From Candidatus Competibacteraceae bacterium (GTDB lineage Bacteria > Pseudomonadota > Gammaproteobacteria > Competibacterales > Competibacteraceae): a stretch of 64,000 bases of DNA. The position numbers and the translations under genes are program-made. Each line of letters opens with the position of its first letter. Within the stretch, counting starts at the first letter, position 1. Where the stretch lies: NCBI GenBank assembly GCA_003989085.1, contig RXIV01000010.1, positions 1 through 64,000 of the forward strand. The letters run 5' to 3'. Positions 18,355-30,588 of the stretch are shown piece after piece. The notes beneath the pieces were generated by a model. That model made no database searches. It worked only from the letters and a program-made list of their open reading frames with translations, and was not told the origin of the DNA.

Positions 18355-19737
18355 ATGAGTGACGCTTTTTCGCCCCTGCGCGTGCAGGAACTCGCCCGAC
18401 TACTGGACGGCGAACTGACCGGCGCTGACGCCGCGTTCACCGCCGTCAGCATTGACAGTCGCCGATTAGCGGCTGGGGCGCTGTTCGTGGCGCTGACCGG
18501 GCCAAACTCCGACGGCCATGCCTTCATCGCTGCCGCCCGAGAGCAGGGCGCAGTGGCAGCCTTGGTCAGTCGCTTTGTGGCCGATCCGTTGCCGCAAGTC
18601 CGGGTCACCGATCCCCGGCTGGCCTTGGGCCGGTTGGGTGCAGCGTGGCGTTCCCGCTTCACCGGGCCGCTGATCGCCCTGACCGGCAGTAACGGCAAAA
18701 CCACGGTCAAGGAGATGATCGCGGCCATTCTCCGCCAACGCGGCCCGACCTTGGCGACGGAAGGCAATCTTAATAACGATCTGGGCGTACCGCTGACCCT
18801 GCTGCGGCTACGGGCGAAACACGCTTACGCAGTAATCGAGCTGGGCGCAAATCATCCTGGCGAAATCGCCGGCCTGACCCGTTTGGCCCGACCCGACGTG
18901 GCGATCATCAATAACGCCGGTCCCTGTCATCTGGAAGGTTTCGGCGATGTGGCCGGGGTGGCGCGGGGCAAGGGCGAGATCTTTCAAGGACTGGGGCCAG
19001 AGGGCATCGCCATCATCAACCGCGACGATCCGTATGCGGACTACTGGCGTGGCCTGAATCCGGAGCGGCAGATCATCGACTTCGGTCTGGATCAACCCGC
19101 AGCAGTACGCGGCGAACTGCTGGATGCAGCTAGTAGCCAGTTTCAGCTCATCACGCCGGCGGGTGAAATGACCGTACAGTTGCCCCTGCCGGGGCGACAT
19201 AACCTCCGCAATGCCCTGGCGGCGGCAGCGGCCACCGGGGCGGTGGGCGCGAGCCTGGACGACATCCGTCGGGGTCTGGAAAGCCTGTGCGGGGTCGGCG
19301 GGCGGTTGCAAAGGCTGCCGGGGCGGCATGGCGGGGCGGTGATTCACGACGCCTATAACGCCAACCCGGCCTCACTGGCGGCGGCGCTGGATACGGTCGG
19401 AGCCGGGCCAGGCGAACACTGGCTGGTGCTGGGCGATATGTACGAATTAGGGCCGACAGCGGAGGAGCTGCACGCGGAATCGGGGCGGGCCGCCAGAGCG
19501 TCCGGTTTTAGCCGGCTCTATGCCTTGGGTGAGCACAGCCGGGCGGCCGTCGCGGCGTTTGGCGCAGGAGCCGCTCATTTTGCCGATGCCGAGGCGCTGA
19601 TTAGCGAACTCAGCGACGCCTTGCCGCAGAACGGCGCATCGCCAACGGTGCTGATCAAGGGATCGCGGGGAATGCGGATGGAGCGAGTGGTCGCGGCGCT
19701 GACCTCGGCACCGGTCAGGAGCCATACCGAATGTTAA
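18355..19737 (+). CDS. murF: UDP-MurNAc-tripeptide:D-alanyl-D-alanine ligase
   Basis: 460 residues. Completes UDP-MurNAc-pentapeptide by adding D-Ala-D-Ala. The N-terminal domain carries [17 protein letters not shown], the ATP loop is [17 protein letters not shown], then [13 protein letters not shown] and [16 protein letters not shown], and the C-terminal domain has [17 protein letters not shown], all typical of MurF. It starts immediately after murE and overlaps mraY by seven bases, consistent with tight operon structure. Confidence 0.97.
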   Translation: MSDAFSPLRVQELARLLDGELTGADAAFTAVSIDSRRLAAGALFVALTGPNSDGHAFIAAAREQGAVAALVSRFVADPLPQVRVTDPRLALGRLGAAWRSRFTGPLIALTGSNGKTTVKEMIAAILRQRGPTLATEGNLNNDLGVPLTLLRLRAKHAYAVIELGANHPGEIAGLTRLARPDVAIINNAGPCHLEGFGDVAGVARGKGEIFQGLGPEGIAIINRDDPYADYWRGLNPERQIIDFGLDQPAAVRGELLDAASSQFQLITPAGEMTVQLPLPGRHNLRNALAAAAATGAVGASLDDIRRGLESLCGVGGRLQRLPGRHGGAVIHDAYNANPASLAAALDTVGAGPGEHWLVLGDMYELGPTAEELHAESGRAARASGFSRLYALGEHSRAAVAAFGAGAAHFADAEALISELSDALPQNGASPTVLIKGSRGMRMERVVAALTSAPVRSHTEC

Positions 19738-20816
19738 TGCTGCTGGCCGAATGGCTGACCGAAAACATATACACCGGCTTTAACGTCTTTCAATATCTGA
19801 CTTTCCGGGGGATTCTCGGTGTTCTCACCGCGCTGCTGATTGCGTTGCTGGTGGGGCCGGCCATGATCCGGCGCTTGAGTCGCGACCAGATTGGTCAGCA
19901 AATCCGTGAAGATGGCCCTAAAAGCCACTTTTCCAAGGCCGGCACCCCGACTATGGGCGGAGCGCTGATTCTGGTGGCGATTGCGATAGCCACCCTGCTC
20001 TGGGCGGATCCGCGTAACCGCTATATCTGGATCGCGCTGCTGACCACCTTGGCCTTCGGTGCGATTGGCTGGCTGGATGACTATAAAAAGCTGGTGTTGC
20101 GGAATTCCAAAGGACTCGCGGCGCGGTACAAATACGCGTGGCAATCCGCCGCCGGGCTAAGCGCGGCGCTGCTGCTGTATGTCACCGCCCAAGCCCCGAC
20201 GGAAACTCAACTGATCGTGCCCTTTTTCAAAACCATCGTTCTGGATCTCGGCTGGCTGTTTGTTCCGCTAACCTACTTCGTGATCGTTGGAGCCAGCAAC
20301 GCCGTCAATCTTACTGACGGCCTCGATGGGCTGGCGATTGTCCCGACTGCGATGATTGCCGGAGCGCTGGCAGTGTTCTGCTATGCCGCTGGCAACCGGA
20401 TTTTCGCTGATTATCTGGGCATTCCCCATGTGCCGGGCATCGGCGAACTCACTGTATTCTGCGGCGCAATGGTTGGCGCCGGTCTCGGTTTCCTCTGGTT
20501 CAACGCCTATCCCGCCCAAGTCTTCATGGGCGATGTCGGGGCGCTGGCACTGGGCGCAGCGCTGGGTGTGACCGCAGCAGCCGTGCGGCAGGAACTGGTG
20601 CTGTTCCTGATGGGCGGGGTCTTCGTGATGGAAACCGTGTCTGTCATCCTGCAAGTCGCCTCGTTCAAGCTCACTGGGCGACGGATCTTCCGCATGGCGC
20701 CGCTGCATCATCATTTTGAACTCAAGGGCTGGCCGGAACCCCGGGTGATCGTCCGGTTCTGGATCATCACCATTATTCTGGTGCTGATTGGGCTGGCGAC
20801 GTTGAAGCTCCGCTGA
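19731..20816 (+). CDS. mraY: Phospho-MurNAc-pentapeptide translocase MraY
   Basis: 361 residues, about ten transmembrane helices. Transfers phospho-MurNAc-pentapeptide to undecaprenyl phosphate, forming lipid I on the inner membrane. The catalytic and Mg-binding motifs are present: [40 protein letters not shown] and [15 protein letters not shown]. An in-frame second ATG at 19737 is possible; the first aligns with E. coli MLVWLAE. It overlaps the end of murF. Confidence 0.98.
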   Translation: MLMLLAEWLTENIYTGFNVFQYLTFRGILGVLTALLIALLVGPAMIRRLSRDQIGQQIREDGPKSHFSKAGTPTMGGALILVAIAIATLLWADPRNRYIWIALLTTLAFGAIGWLDDYKKLVLRNSKGLAARYKYAWQSAAGLSAALLLYVTAQAPTETQLIVPFFKTIVLDLGWLFVPLTYFVIVGASNAVNLTDGLDGLAIVPTAMIAGALAVFCYAAGNRIFADYLGIPHVPGIGELTVFCGAMVGAGLGFLWFNAYPAQVFMGDVGALALGAALGVTAAAVRQELVLFLMGGVFVMETVSVILQVASFKLTGRRIFRMAPLHHHFELKGWPEPRVIVRFWIITIILVLIGLATLKLR

Positions 20817-20832
20817 AAGGTTGAAGAATCCT

Positions 20833-22194
20833 ATGTGGCGACAGGAGATGGCAGGGATCACGCTGGTGGTCGGCCTGGGTAAAAGCGGCGAGTCGGCGGC
20901 GCGCGCATTGCGGGCGCTCGGTGTGGCGTTCGCCGTGACTGATAGCCGCGCTAACCCGCCAGGTCTGGCCACATTGCAGGCCGAATGTCCCGAGGTTCCC
21001 CGGTCCCTAGGCGGCTTCGATCCAGCCGCCTTCGCCAAAGCCGCCCGATTACTGGTCAGTCCCGGCGTTTCAGTCAAAACCCCGGTGATCGCGGCAGCGG
21101 CGGCGCGAGGCGTACCGATCTGGGGCGACATTGAGCTGCTGGCCCGGTTGACCACTGCGCCGATAGCCGCCATTACCGGTTCCAATGGCAAAAGCACAGT
21201 CACCACGCTGCTGGGTTTGATGGCGGAACGTGCAGGCGTCCGGGCGGCGGTGGGCGGCAATCTCGGTGAACCAGCGCTTGATCTCTGGCTGCAACAGGAA
21301 CGCAATGCGGGCAACCCCCCGGACTGTTATGTGCTGGAACTGTCCAGCTTCCAGTTGGAAACCACCCACAGCCTGAAGGCCCAGGTCGCCACCGTGTTGA
21401 ACATCAGCCCGGATCATCTGGATCGCTATGACGGGCTGGAGGAGTACATCGCGGCCAAGCAGCGGATTTTTCGGGGCAATGGCGCGATGGTGGTCAACGC
21501 CGATGATCCAGCGGTCATGGCGATGGTTGAGCCTGGCCGGGCGGTGGTGCGCTTCACCCTGAACGAACCGGACGAAGGCGACTTCGGGTTGTGGCGGGAG
21601 GGCGGCGAAACCTGGCTGGCCTGCGGGCAAGAGCGCTGGATTGCAGCTTCCGAACTGAAGATCAGCGGCGATCACAATCTGGCGAACGCCCTGGCGGCGC
21701 TGGCGATGGGCCAATGTCTCGGACTGCGGCGGGCCGGAATACTGGCGGCGCTGCGTGAGTTTGCCGGATTGGCGCATCGCAGCGCACTGGTGCTGGATCA
21801 TCACGGGGTACGCTGGTTTGATGACTCCAAGGGCACCAATGTTGGCGCGACGGCGGCAGCCGTGCGCGGCTTGCCCGGACAGATCATTCTGATCGCCGGC
21901 GGCGAGGGTAAAAATCAGGATTTTAGCCCGCTGCGAGCGGCGCTGACCGGCAAAGCGCGTGCGGTCGTGCTGATCGGACGTGATGCGCCCTTGATCGCGG
22001 CGGCGCTGGGCGACAGCGTTCCCATTCAGTCGGCGGCGGATATGGATCAAGCGGTGACTATGGCCGCCGCATTGGCCCAACCGGGCGACAGCGTCCTGCT
22101 CTCGCCCGCCTGCGCCAGTTTCGACATGTTCAGCGGCTATGAGGAACGCGGCGCGGTGTTTGCGGCAGCGGCCCGGAGACTGGCGCAATGCTGA
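20833..22194 (+). CDS. murD: UDP-MurNAc-L-Ala:D-glutamate ligase
   Basis: 453 residues from ATG 20833; a TTG at 20821 would add four. MurD adds D-glutamate, the second stem residue. The N-terminal Rossmann loop is VVGLGKSGESAARAL, the ATP loop ITGSNGKSTVTTLLG, then VLELSSFQLETTHSL and NISPDHLDRYDGLEEYI, and the C-terminal domain has WFDDSKGTNVGATAAAV and LLSPACASFDMFSGYEERG, which are MurD hallmarks. The stop overlaps the ftsW start by seven bases. Confidence 0.97.
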   Translation: MWRQEMAGITLVVGLGKSGESAARALRALGVAFAVTDSRANPPGLATLQAECPEVPRSLGGFDPAAFAKAARLLVSPGVSVKTPVIAAAAARGVPIWGDIELLARLTTAPIAAITGSNGKSTVTTLLGLMAERAGVRAAVGGNLGEPALDLWLQQERNAGNPPDCYVLELSSFQLETTHSLKAQVATVLNISPDHLDRYDGLEEYIAAKQRIFRGNGAMVVNADDPAVMAMVEPGRAVVRFTLNEPDEGDFGLWREGGETWLACGQERWIAASELKISGDHNLANALAALAMGQCLGLRRAGILAALREFAGLAHRSALVLDHHGVRWFDDSKGTNVGATAAAVRGLPGQIILIAGGEGKNQDFSPLRAALTGKARAVVLIGRDAPLIAAALGDSVPIQSAADMDQAVTMAAALAQPGDSVLLSPACASFDMFSGYEERGAVFAAAARRLAQC

Positions 22195-23378
22195 ATGTCG
22201 CCCAGCTCACGCCCACTTGGGCCAAAACATCCGGCGAAGCGCGCAATGCCTTGCCGTTTCCCGATCCGTGGCTGCTGATTACCGTGCTGTTGCTGCTGGC
22301 GCTGGGGCTGCTGATGGTGACTTCGGCGTCGATGCCGATGGCGGATCGCCAGACCGGTCAGCCGTTCTACTTCCTGATCCGCCAGGGCGCCTTCGTGCTG
22401 ATTGGCCTGTTGGCGGGCGGTCTAGTGTTTCAGATTCCAACCGGACAGTGGCGACAAATCAGCCCGCTGTTGTTGCTGGCGGCGCTGGTGCTGTTGACTC
22501 TGGTGCTGATTCCGGGCATTGGCCGGGAGGTAAACGGCAGCTTGCGCTGGATCGGGGTTGGACCGATCAACATCCAGGTCTCGGAACTGGCCAAATTGTT
22601 TGCGCTGATTTATGTCGCTGGCTATCTCCAGCGACGAGGCGCAGAACTGCAAACCGCTGATTTTCGAACCTCAGCCCTGGCGCTGTTCCGGCCGATGGCG
22701 GTGCTGGGCGTGCTGGCGGTGCTGCTGCTGCTGGAGCCGGACTTTGGCAGCGTGGTCGTGCTGATGGCGGCGGCAATGGGCATGGTGTTTCTGGCCGGAG
22801 TCAATCTCTGGCAGTTTGGGACGCTGCTGTTTGGCACCTCGGCAATCATGGCGATGCTGATTGCTTCCTCGCCCTATCGCCGCGCCCGCGCTCTGAACTT
22901 CCTCAATCCGTGGGACGATCCATTCGGCAAAGGTTTTCAGCTAGTGCAATCGTTGATCGCCATTGGCCGGGGCGAATGGACTGGGGTCGGCTTGGGCGGG
23001 AGTGTGCAAAAGCTGTTCTATCTGCCAGAAGCACATACTGATTTTCTATTTGCAGTGCTGGCCGAGGAACTGGGTTTGATCGGCATCCTGACCGTTGTGG
23101 CGCTGTTTATAACGTTGGTCTGGCGGGCGTTCATCATCGGACAGCGGGCCGAGCAGCTGGGGATGAAATTTTCCGCCTGGCTGGCTTATGGGCTTGGCCT
23201 GTGGTTTGGCATCCAGTCCTTATTCAACATGGGCGTCAACATGGGCGTGTTGCCCACCAAGGGGCTGACCTTGCCATTCATGAGCTATGGCGGCAGCAGT
23301 GTGGTGGTCATGTGCATGGGCATGGCGCTATTGCTGCGGATTGACGTGGAGACCCGCGCTGGTGGGAACCCAGGCTGA
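22188..23378 (+). CDS. ftsW: Septal peptidoglycan polymerase FtsW (SEDS)
   Basis: 396 residues with about ten transmembrane helices. FtsW is the SEDS-family glycosyltransferase that polymerises septal lipid II with FtsI. Conserved parts are PFYFLIRQGAFVLIG, GREVNGSLRWIGVGPINIQVSELAKL (with the signature around the catalytic loop), LLLEPDFGSVVVL, FLPEAHTDFLFAVLAEELG and the C-terminal LPTKGLTLPFMSYGGSSVV. It overlaps murD; a 119-base gap then breaks the otherwise continuous cluster before murG. Confidence 0.97.
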   Translation: MLNVAQLTPTWAKTSGEARNALPFPDPWLLITVLLLLALGLLMVTSASMPMADRQTGQPFYFLIRQGAFVLIGLLAGGLVFQIPTGQWRQISPLLLLAALVLLTLVLIPGIGREVNGSLRWIGVGPINIQVSELAKLFALIYVAGYLQRRGAELQTADFRTSALALFRPMAVLGVLAVLLLLEPDFGSVVVLMAAAMGMVFLAGVNLWQFGTLLFGTSAIMAMLIASSPYRRARALNFLNPWDDPFGKGFQLVQSLIAIGRGEWTGVGLGGSVQKLFYLPEAHTDFLFAVLAEELGLIGILTVVALFITLVWRAFIIGQRAEQLGMKFSAWLAYGLGLWFGIQSLFNMGVNMGVLPTKGLTLPFMSYGGSSVVVMCMGMALLLRIDVETRAGGNPG

Positions 23379-23404
23379 AGGCTGAAGCTTGAAGAAGTCT
23401 GGCC

Positions 23405-23440
23405 CTGATTTTTTATCCTGTGTTTTCCGTGAACAAGATT
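23405..23440 (+). repeat. Degenerate copy of a TTCCGTG-type dispersed repeat
   Basis: The ftsW-murG spacer contains TCCTGTGTTTTCCGTGAACA preceded by a T-rich stretch. It resembles the copies near 32936-33020 (CCGCGTCTTCCGTGGAAAA on plus, and a related form on minus). I read these as members of one dispersed intergenic repeat family. A copy number genome-wide is needed to confirm. Confidence 0.5.
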
Positions 23441-23497
23441 TAGAGGTTGAATAATGTCTGGTTTCGGGAGTGAGCGTTGATGGGAATGGAGGAGACC

Positions 23498-24589
23498 ATG
23501 CCTACTGATCGTCCGGTCTTGATCATGGCTGGCGGCACCGGCGGTCATGTATTCCCGGCGCTGGCGGCGGCGGACTGTTTGCGTACGCACGGCATCCCCG
23601 TGGCATGGCTGGGAACTCGCAATGGTCTGGAGGCGACGCTGGTTCCCAAAACCGGTATTCCGATGGAATGGATTGAAGTTGCCGGCTTGCGCGGCAAGGG
23701 GCTGGGGCGGCGACTATGGACTCCGGTCATGCTGACACGGGCGCTGTGGCAGGCTCGGACAATTCTACGCCGGCTGCAACCGCGAGTGATTTTAGGGATG
23801 GGCGGCTTCGTCAGTGGTCCCGGCGGGATCATGGCCCGGCTACTCGGCATTCCGCTGGTGGTGCATGAGCAGAACGCGAGGGCCGGTTTGACCAATCGGA
23901 TACTGGCGCGGATCGCCAACCGGACGCTGGAAGCCTTTCCCAATACCTTTCCGCCGCAGCGGCGCGCCGTGACCGTCGGCAATCCAGTGCGTCAGGTTAT
24001 TACTGATCTGCCGCCGCCTGCGAATCGCTTCGCTGGACGGGAAGGCCAGGCACGGCTGCTGGTGCTGGGCGGCAGTCAGGGTGCATTGGCGTTAAATCAA
24101 CTTGTGCCACAGGCGCTGGCGGCGCTGGCGGCAGCGGAACGCCCGGAGGTTTGGCATCAGGCCGGCGGTCAGTTGCAGGAAGCCGCAACGCAGGCTTATC
24201 AGAAAGCCGGGATTGCGGTGCGGTTGACGCCGTTCATCAATGACATGGCGGAGGCCTATGGCTGGGCGGATTTGGTGTTGTGCCGAGCCGGCGCATTGAC
24301 TATTGCCGAATTGGCGGCGGCGGGCATCGGCGCGGTGCTCGTGCCGTTCCCGTTTGCGGTGGATGATCACCAGACCGCTAACGCCCGATTTTTGGAACAA
24401 AGCGGCGCGGCGCTGCTGATTCAGCAGGCCGATTTAAGCGCGGAACGGCTGGCAGGGCTGCTGCGGGAATTACTGACCGATCGCGCCCGGCTGCTGCGGA
24501 TGGCCGAGGCGGCGCGGCGACTGGCAAAAGGGGATGCCGCTGAACAAGTGGCGCGGGTATGCCTGGAACAGGCGCAGTGCGGATCATGA
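23498..24589 (+). CDS. murG: Lipid II synthase MurG
   Basis: 363 residues from ATG 23498, which has GGAGGAGACC directly upstream; earlier in-frame starts at 23477-23486 lack a spaced ribosome site. MurG transfers GlcNAc from UDP-GlcNAc to lipid I at the cytoplasmic face. The N-terminal loop is MAGGTGGHVFPALAAA, then LGMGGFVSGPGG and HEQNARAGLTNRILA, and the C-terminal UDP-GlcNAc site has GGSQGALALNQLVPQAL and DLVLCRAGALTIAELAAAG. Length is normal (E. coli 355). Confidence 0.97.
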   Translation: MPTDRPVLIMAGGTGGHVFPALAAADCLRTHGIPVAWLGTRNGLEATLVPKTGIPMEWIEVAGLRGKGLGRRLWTPVMLTRALWQARTILRRLQPRVILGMGGFVSGPGGIMARLLGIPLVVHEQNARAGLTNRILARIANRTLEAFPNTFPPQRRAVTVGNPVRQVITDLPPPANRFAGREGQARLLVLGGSQGALALNQLVPQALAALAAAERPEVWHQAGGQLQEAATQAYQKAGIAVRLTPFINDMAEAYGWADLVLCRAGALTIAELAAAGIGAVLVPFPFAVDDHQTANARFLEQSGAALLIQQADLSAERLAGLLRELLTDRARLLRMAEAARRLAKGDAAEQVARVCLEQAQCGS

Positions 24590-24623
24590 CTGAGAGCGCA
24601 ATTTTAATGTGGACAAACTGGTG

Positions 24624-27003
<2,380 letters not shown>

Positions 27004-27012
27004 GTCGCGCCG

Positions 27013-27822
27013 ATGCTGGGTTTTGGATCGAAACGGCGGCGGGGGGCCACTCCGCTGCGCCGCCCTTCCCGGTCTACCGGGCAGTCCCGGCGAGTGTGGG
27101 CAACACCGTTACGCTGGGCAGGGGTGGCTCTGGTGCTGGCTGGAGTAGGGTTCGGGCTATGGGTCGGCAGCCAGAAGCTGCGTGATCCCGCCGCCTTTCC
27201 GCTACGTCAGGTGCGGATTGAGGGCGTATTGCGCAATCTGGCTGAATCCGATTTGCAGCCGGTCGCCAGTAATTACTTGGGCCAGAACTTTTTCATGGCC
27301 AATTTAGAAGCGCTACGGACTGCACTGGCGACCAATCCGTGGATAGACACAGTAGCGGTGCGGCGTAGTTGGCCGGAAACCGTAACCATCACCCTGCGCG
27401 AGCGAGAGGCCTTTGGCTACTGGGGCGAGGGTGAACAGGAGATGGTCGATGTCGAGGGCCGGCGGTTTCGCCCGGAAGTGGTGCGCCAACCCGGACCGTG
27501 GCCGCATCTGGCCGGTCCGGTCGGTCATGAAGCCGCATTGATCCGAACCTGGGGCGAGCTCCAGGCGCTATTTAATCCGGTCGGGTTGCAACTGACCCGG
27601 TTGACTCAGGATGAGCGGCGGGCCTGGCGACTGAGTTTTGCCAATGGCCTGGAAGTGTACGTCGGGCGCGATCAGTTTGAGGCGCGGCTACGGCGGCTGG
27701 CGCAACTCTATCCCCGGGTGCTGGCCGGCCAGATCGACCAGATCGCGGCGGTGGATTTGCGCTACGGCAACGGCTTCGCGGTGCGCTGGAAAACGGCAGC
27801 GCCACCACCAACGGCGGGTTAA
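27013..27822 (+). CDS. ftsQ: Cell division protein FtsQ
   Basis: 269 residues. A basic cytoplasmic N-terminus (about 1-33), one transmembrane helix (about 34-52), a POTRA domain beginning LRQVRIEGVLRNLAESDLQP, and a beta domain with NPWIDTVAVRRSWPETVTITLREREAFGYW. FtsQ recruits FtsL/FtsB and regulates FtsWI at the septum. The position between ddl and ftsA is classical. Confidence 0.96.
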   Translation: MLGFGSKRRRGATPLRRPSRSTGQSRRVWATPLRWAGVALVLAGVGFGLWVGSQKLRDPAAFPLRQVRIEGVLRNLAESDLQPVASNYLGQNFFMANLEALRTALATNPWIDTVAVRRSWPETVTITLREREAFGYWGEGEQEMVDVEGRRFRPEVVRQPGPWPHLAGPVGHEAALIRTWGELQALFNPVGLQLTRLTQDERRAWRLSFANGLEVYVGRDQFEARLRRLAQLYPRVLAGQIDQIAAVDLRYGNGFAVRWKTAAPPPTAG

Positions 27823-27840
27823 GCGGTAACAGGAACAGTC

Positions 27841-29073
27841 ATGCCCAGAAAAACAGATCCAAATCTGATGGTTGGCCTCGACATCGGCACCTCCAAAGTC
27901 GTGGCGATGGTCGGCGAAACCAGCCCGGACGGGACGATAACCGTGGTGGGCCTCGGTGTGCATCCGGCCCGGGGCCTCAAAAAAGGGGTAGTGGTCAATA
28001 TCGAGTCCACTGTCGAGTCCATCCGTCAGGCAGTCGGTGAAGCCGAACGCAGCGCCGGGTGCAAAATTCATTCGGTGTATACCGGTATTTCCGGCAGCCA
28101 TATTCGCGGCATCAATTCCGACGGCGTCACCGCGATCCGCAATCGGGAAGTCACTGCCGAGGATGTCGAGAACGTGATCGAAGCCGCCAGGGTGGTGGCG
28201 ATTCCGGCTGATCAGCAGATTCTGCACATTTTACCGCAGGAGTTTGCGATTGACGGCCAAGAGGGGATTCAGGATCCGATTGGCATGGCTGGAGTGCGGC
28301 TGGAAGCACGGGTTCATATCGTTACCGGGGCGATCAGCGCCGCCCAGAACATTGTCAAGTGCGTCCAACGCTGCGGACTAGCAGTCGATGACCTGATCCT
28401 ACAACCACTGGCTTCCAGCCGGGCCGTGCTAGCCCCCGATGAAAAAGACCTGGGGATCTGTCTGCTTGACATCGGCGGCGGCACCACCGATCTGGCGGTA
28501 TTCACCCACGGCGCGATCCGCCATACCGCCGTACTGCCTATTGCCGGCGATCAGGTGACCAGCGATATCGCAGTAGCCTTTCGCACCCCGATCCCGGCGG
28601 CAGAAACGCTCAAATTGCAGTATGCCTGCTGCCTGAAACAGTGGACCCGGCCCGATGAACGCATCGAGGTGTCCAGCGGCGGCGACCGGGCTGCACGAGT
28701 TTTTTCCCGCTATGACCTGGCCGAGGTGATCGAGCCGCGTTATGAAGAATTCTTTGATTTGGCGCTGGCGGAATTACGGCGCAGCGGCTTTGAACCCCTG
28801 ATGGCCGCCGGTCTGGTGCTGACTGGGGGCAGTTCGCGGGTGGATGGGGTGGTGGAACTGGCCGAGGATGTGCTGCACCTGCCAGTGCGGCTGGGATTAC
28901 CGCAGCAAGTCGCTGGTTTGCAAGACCCGCAGCACCATCCGGGCTATGCCACCGCAGTGGGCTTACTGCTATTGGGCAATGACAACCGGACGGCGCGCTC
29001 AGGGCCGTCGGTGCGGACCAGCCGCTCCGGCCTGTGGGCGTGGCTGAAGCGCTGGGTGCAGGGCAATTTCTAG
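27841..29073 (+). CDS. ftsA: Cell division actin-like protein FtsA
   Basis: 410 residues. Actin-fold ATPase that tethers FtsZ to the membrane and recruits the late divisome. The start MVGLDIGTSKVVAMVGE holds phosphate-1, the 1C domain follows (HPARGLKKGVVVNIESTVES), LDIGGGTTDLAVFTHGA is phosphate-2 and VLTGGSSRVDGVVELAEDVL the adenosine site. The C-terminal SGLWAWLKRWVQGNF is the amphipathic membrane-targeting helix. AGGA precedes the ATG. Confidence 0.97.
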   Translation: MPRKTDPNLMVGLDIGTSKVVAMVGETSPDGTITVVGLGVHPARGLKKGVVVNIESTVESIRQAVGEAERSAGCKIHSVYTGISGSHIRGINSDGVTAIRNREVTAEDVENVIEAARVVAIPADQQILHILPQEFAIDGQEGIQDPIGMAGVRLEARVHIVTGAISAAQNIVKCVQRCGLAVDDLILQPLASSRAVLAPDEKDLGICLLDIGGGTTDLAVFTHGAIRHTAVLPIAGDQVTSDIAVAFRTPIPAAETLKLQYACCLKQWTRPDERIEVSSGGDRAARVFSRYDLAEVIEPRYEEFFDLALAELRRSGFEPLMAAGLVLTGGSSRVDGVVELAEDVLHLPVRLGLPQQVAGLQDPQHHPGYATAVGLLLLGNDNRTARSGPSVRTSRSGLWAWLKRWVQGNF

Positions 29074-29074
29074 A

Positions 29075-29088
29075 GGTTAGGGGTTAGG
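29075..29088. repeat. 7-bp tandem duplication in the ftsA-ftsZ spacer
   Basis: GGTTAGG is repeated directly at 29075-29081 and 29082-29088, immediately after the ftsA stop. It is short and could arise by chance, but it adds to the set of duplications in this window. Confidence 0.5.
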
Positions 29089-29133
29089 TTGTACTTTGTC
29101 GGGTCGAGAACCATCGTTTGAGGAGAAGCGGTC

Positions 29134-30312
29134 ATGTATGAACTGGTGGAAACCAAAGTGAAGAACGAGATCATTAAGGTCATTGGAGTCGGCGGCGGCG
29201 GGAGCAATGCCGTACAACACATGCTGAACGCCAATATTGACCAAGTGGACTTCATCTGCACCAATACCGATGCCCAGGCATTGAAAATTTCGTCAGTGCC
29301 CATCACCTTGCAGATTGGCAATAACATCACCAAGGGCTTGGGCGCCGGGGCCAACCCTGATGTGGGGCGGCAGGCCGCGCAGGAAGACTGCGAGCGGATC
29401 CGTGAAGTGCTGCAGGGCGCTGACATGGTGTTCATCACTGCCGGGATGGGCGGCGGCACCGGCACCGGCGCGGCGCCAGTCGTCGCGCAACTGGCTCGCG
29501 AGATGGGCATCCTGACCGTGGCGGTCGTGACCAAGCCGTTTCCCTTTGAGGGCAAGAAGCGGATGGCCGTTGCATTACGCGGGATCGAGGAGCTCCGGGA
29601 GACCGTCGATTCGCTGATCATTATCCCTAATGAAAAGCTGCTGACGGTATTGGGCAAGAGCGCCAGTCTGCTCGATGCGTTCAAGGCCGCCAATGATGTC
29701 CTGCTCGGCGCGGTGCAGGGCATTGCTGAACTGATTACCCATCCGGGCCTGATCAATGTGGACTTCGCCGATGTGCGCACCGTCATGGCGGAAATGGGCA
29801 TAGCCATGATGGGCACCGGGCGGGCAGTCGGCGATGGTCGGGCGCGTGAGGCGGCGGAAGCGGCGATTGCCAGTCCGTTGCTGGAAAATATCAACCTGTC
29901 CGGGGCCAAAGGCCTGCTGGTGAGCATCACCGGCGGAATGGACCTGACCATCGGCGAATTCGAGGAAGTCGGCAACACCATCAAGGAACTGGCGTCGGAG
30001 GACGCCAACGTGGTAGTCGGCACCACCATTGATAATGAAATGCGTAACGAGCTGCGGGTAACTATTGTCGCCACCGGGCTTGGTCAGGGCGCTCCCGCCA
30101 CCCGTCCGGCCAGCTCCCGCGAACGGGACATTGGCGCTCGCCACGTCAACGTCAAACTGGTGCCGCCGCCATCCGAGTTGAGCGGGCGCTCCCAGCCCGA
30201 CTGGCTCCGCCCCAAGACAGCGGTTGTCGATGGCCCCAACGAGAACCGGGAAGCGGTGACCGATTTGGACATTCTGGATATTCCGGCCTTCCTGCGCCGG
30301 CAGGCAGAATAA
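29134..30312 (+). CDS. ftsZ: Cell division GTPase FtsZ
   Basis: 392 residues. Tubulin-like GTPase forming the Z ring. KVIGVGGGGSNAVQHML begins the Rossmann fold, the tubulin signature is MGGGTGTGAAPVVAQLA, and the synergy loop region NVDFADVRTVMAEMGIAMMG is intact. The linker is short, and the conserved C-terminal peptide LDIPAFLRRQAE, which binds FtsA and ZipA, is present. GAGGAG precedes the ATG. Confidence 0.98.
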   Translation: MYELVETKVKNEIIKVIGVGGGGSNAVQHMLNANIDQVDFICTNTDAQALKISSVPITLQIGNNITKGLGAGANPDVGRQAAQEDCERIREVLQGADMVFITAGMGGGTGTGAAPVVAQLAREMGILTVAVVTKPFPFEGKKRMAVALRGIEELRETVDSLIIIPNEKLLTVLGKSASLLDAFKAANDVLLGAVQGIAELITHPGLINVDFADVRTVMAEMGIAMMGTGRAVGDGRAREAAEAAIASPLLENINLSGAKGLLVSITGGMDLTIGEFEEVGNTIKELASEDANVVVGTTIDNEMRNELRVTIVATGLGQGAPATRPASSRERDIGARHVNVKLVPPPSELSGRSQPDWLRPKTAVVDGPNENREAVTDLDILDIPAFLRRQAE

Positions 30313-30395
30313 GCCAGCCCGGACAGGCATCGGCCGCCGCCTGCCCATTCAGACCGGGCGGTGGTCGGTTCCGAGTACGGTACGGCTTTCGCAAG

Positions 30396-30418
30396 TTAAC
30401 AACAAATGCAGTTGTTAA
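30396..30418. promoter_or_regulatory. 8-bp inverted repeat in the ftsZ-lpxC spacer
   Basis: TTAACAAC (30396-30403) and GTTGTTAA (30411-30418) flank a 7-base centre. No U-tract follows, so it is not a standard terminator. It lies 171 bases upstream of the lpxC start in a 276-base spacer that otherwise holds no gene; it may be an operator for a separate lpxC promoter. Confidence 0.45.
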
Positions 30419-30588
30419 AGGGAAACAAAAGTTGCAATCATGCTACGAAGTGCGGTACCTTTAGCATCGACTACCGGGGCACTCCAATTACCGGCAGGCT
30501 GCACCAGGCTGATGGCAAATCAACCCGCCCCATCTGCGTCGCCAGCCACCGCGCCCTGCTCCAGATTACCTTGTGTTGGGGGACTCGC

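Noticed and set aside
23453..23479. Possible leader peptide MSGFGSER before murG
   Set aside because: An eight-codon frame with a weak ribosome site ends just before murG. Such frames arise by chance and nothing else supports translation.
30406..30588. N-terminal extension of LpxC
   Set aside because: The added residues are not conserved, have no ribosome site, and contain the inverted repeat at 30396-30418. The family start at 30589 is clear.
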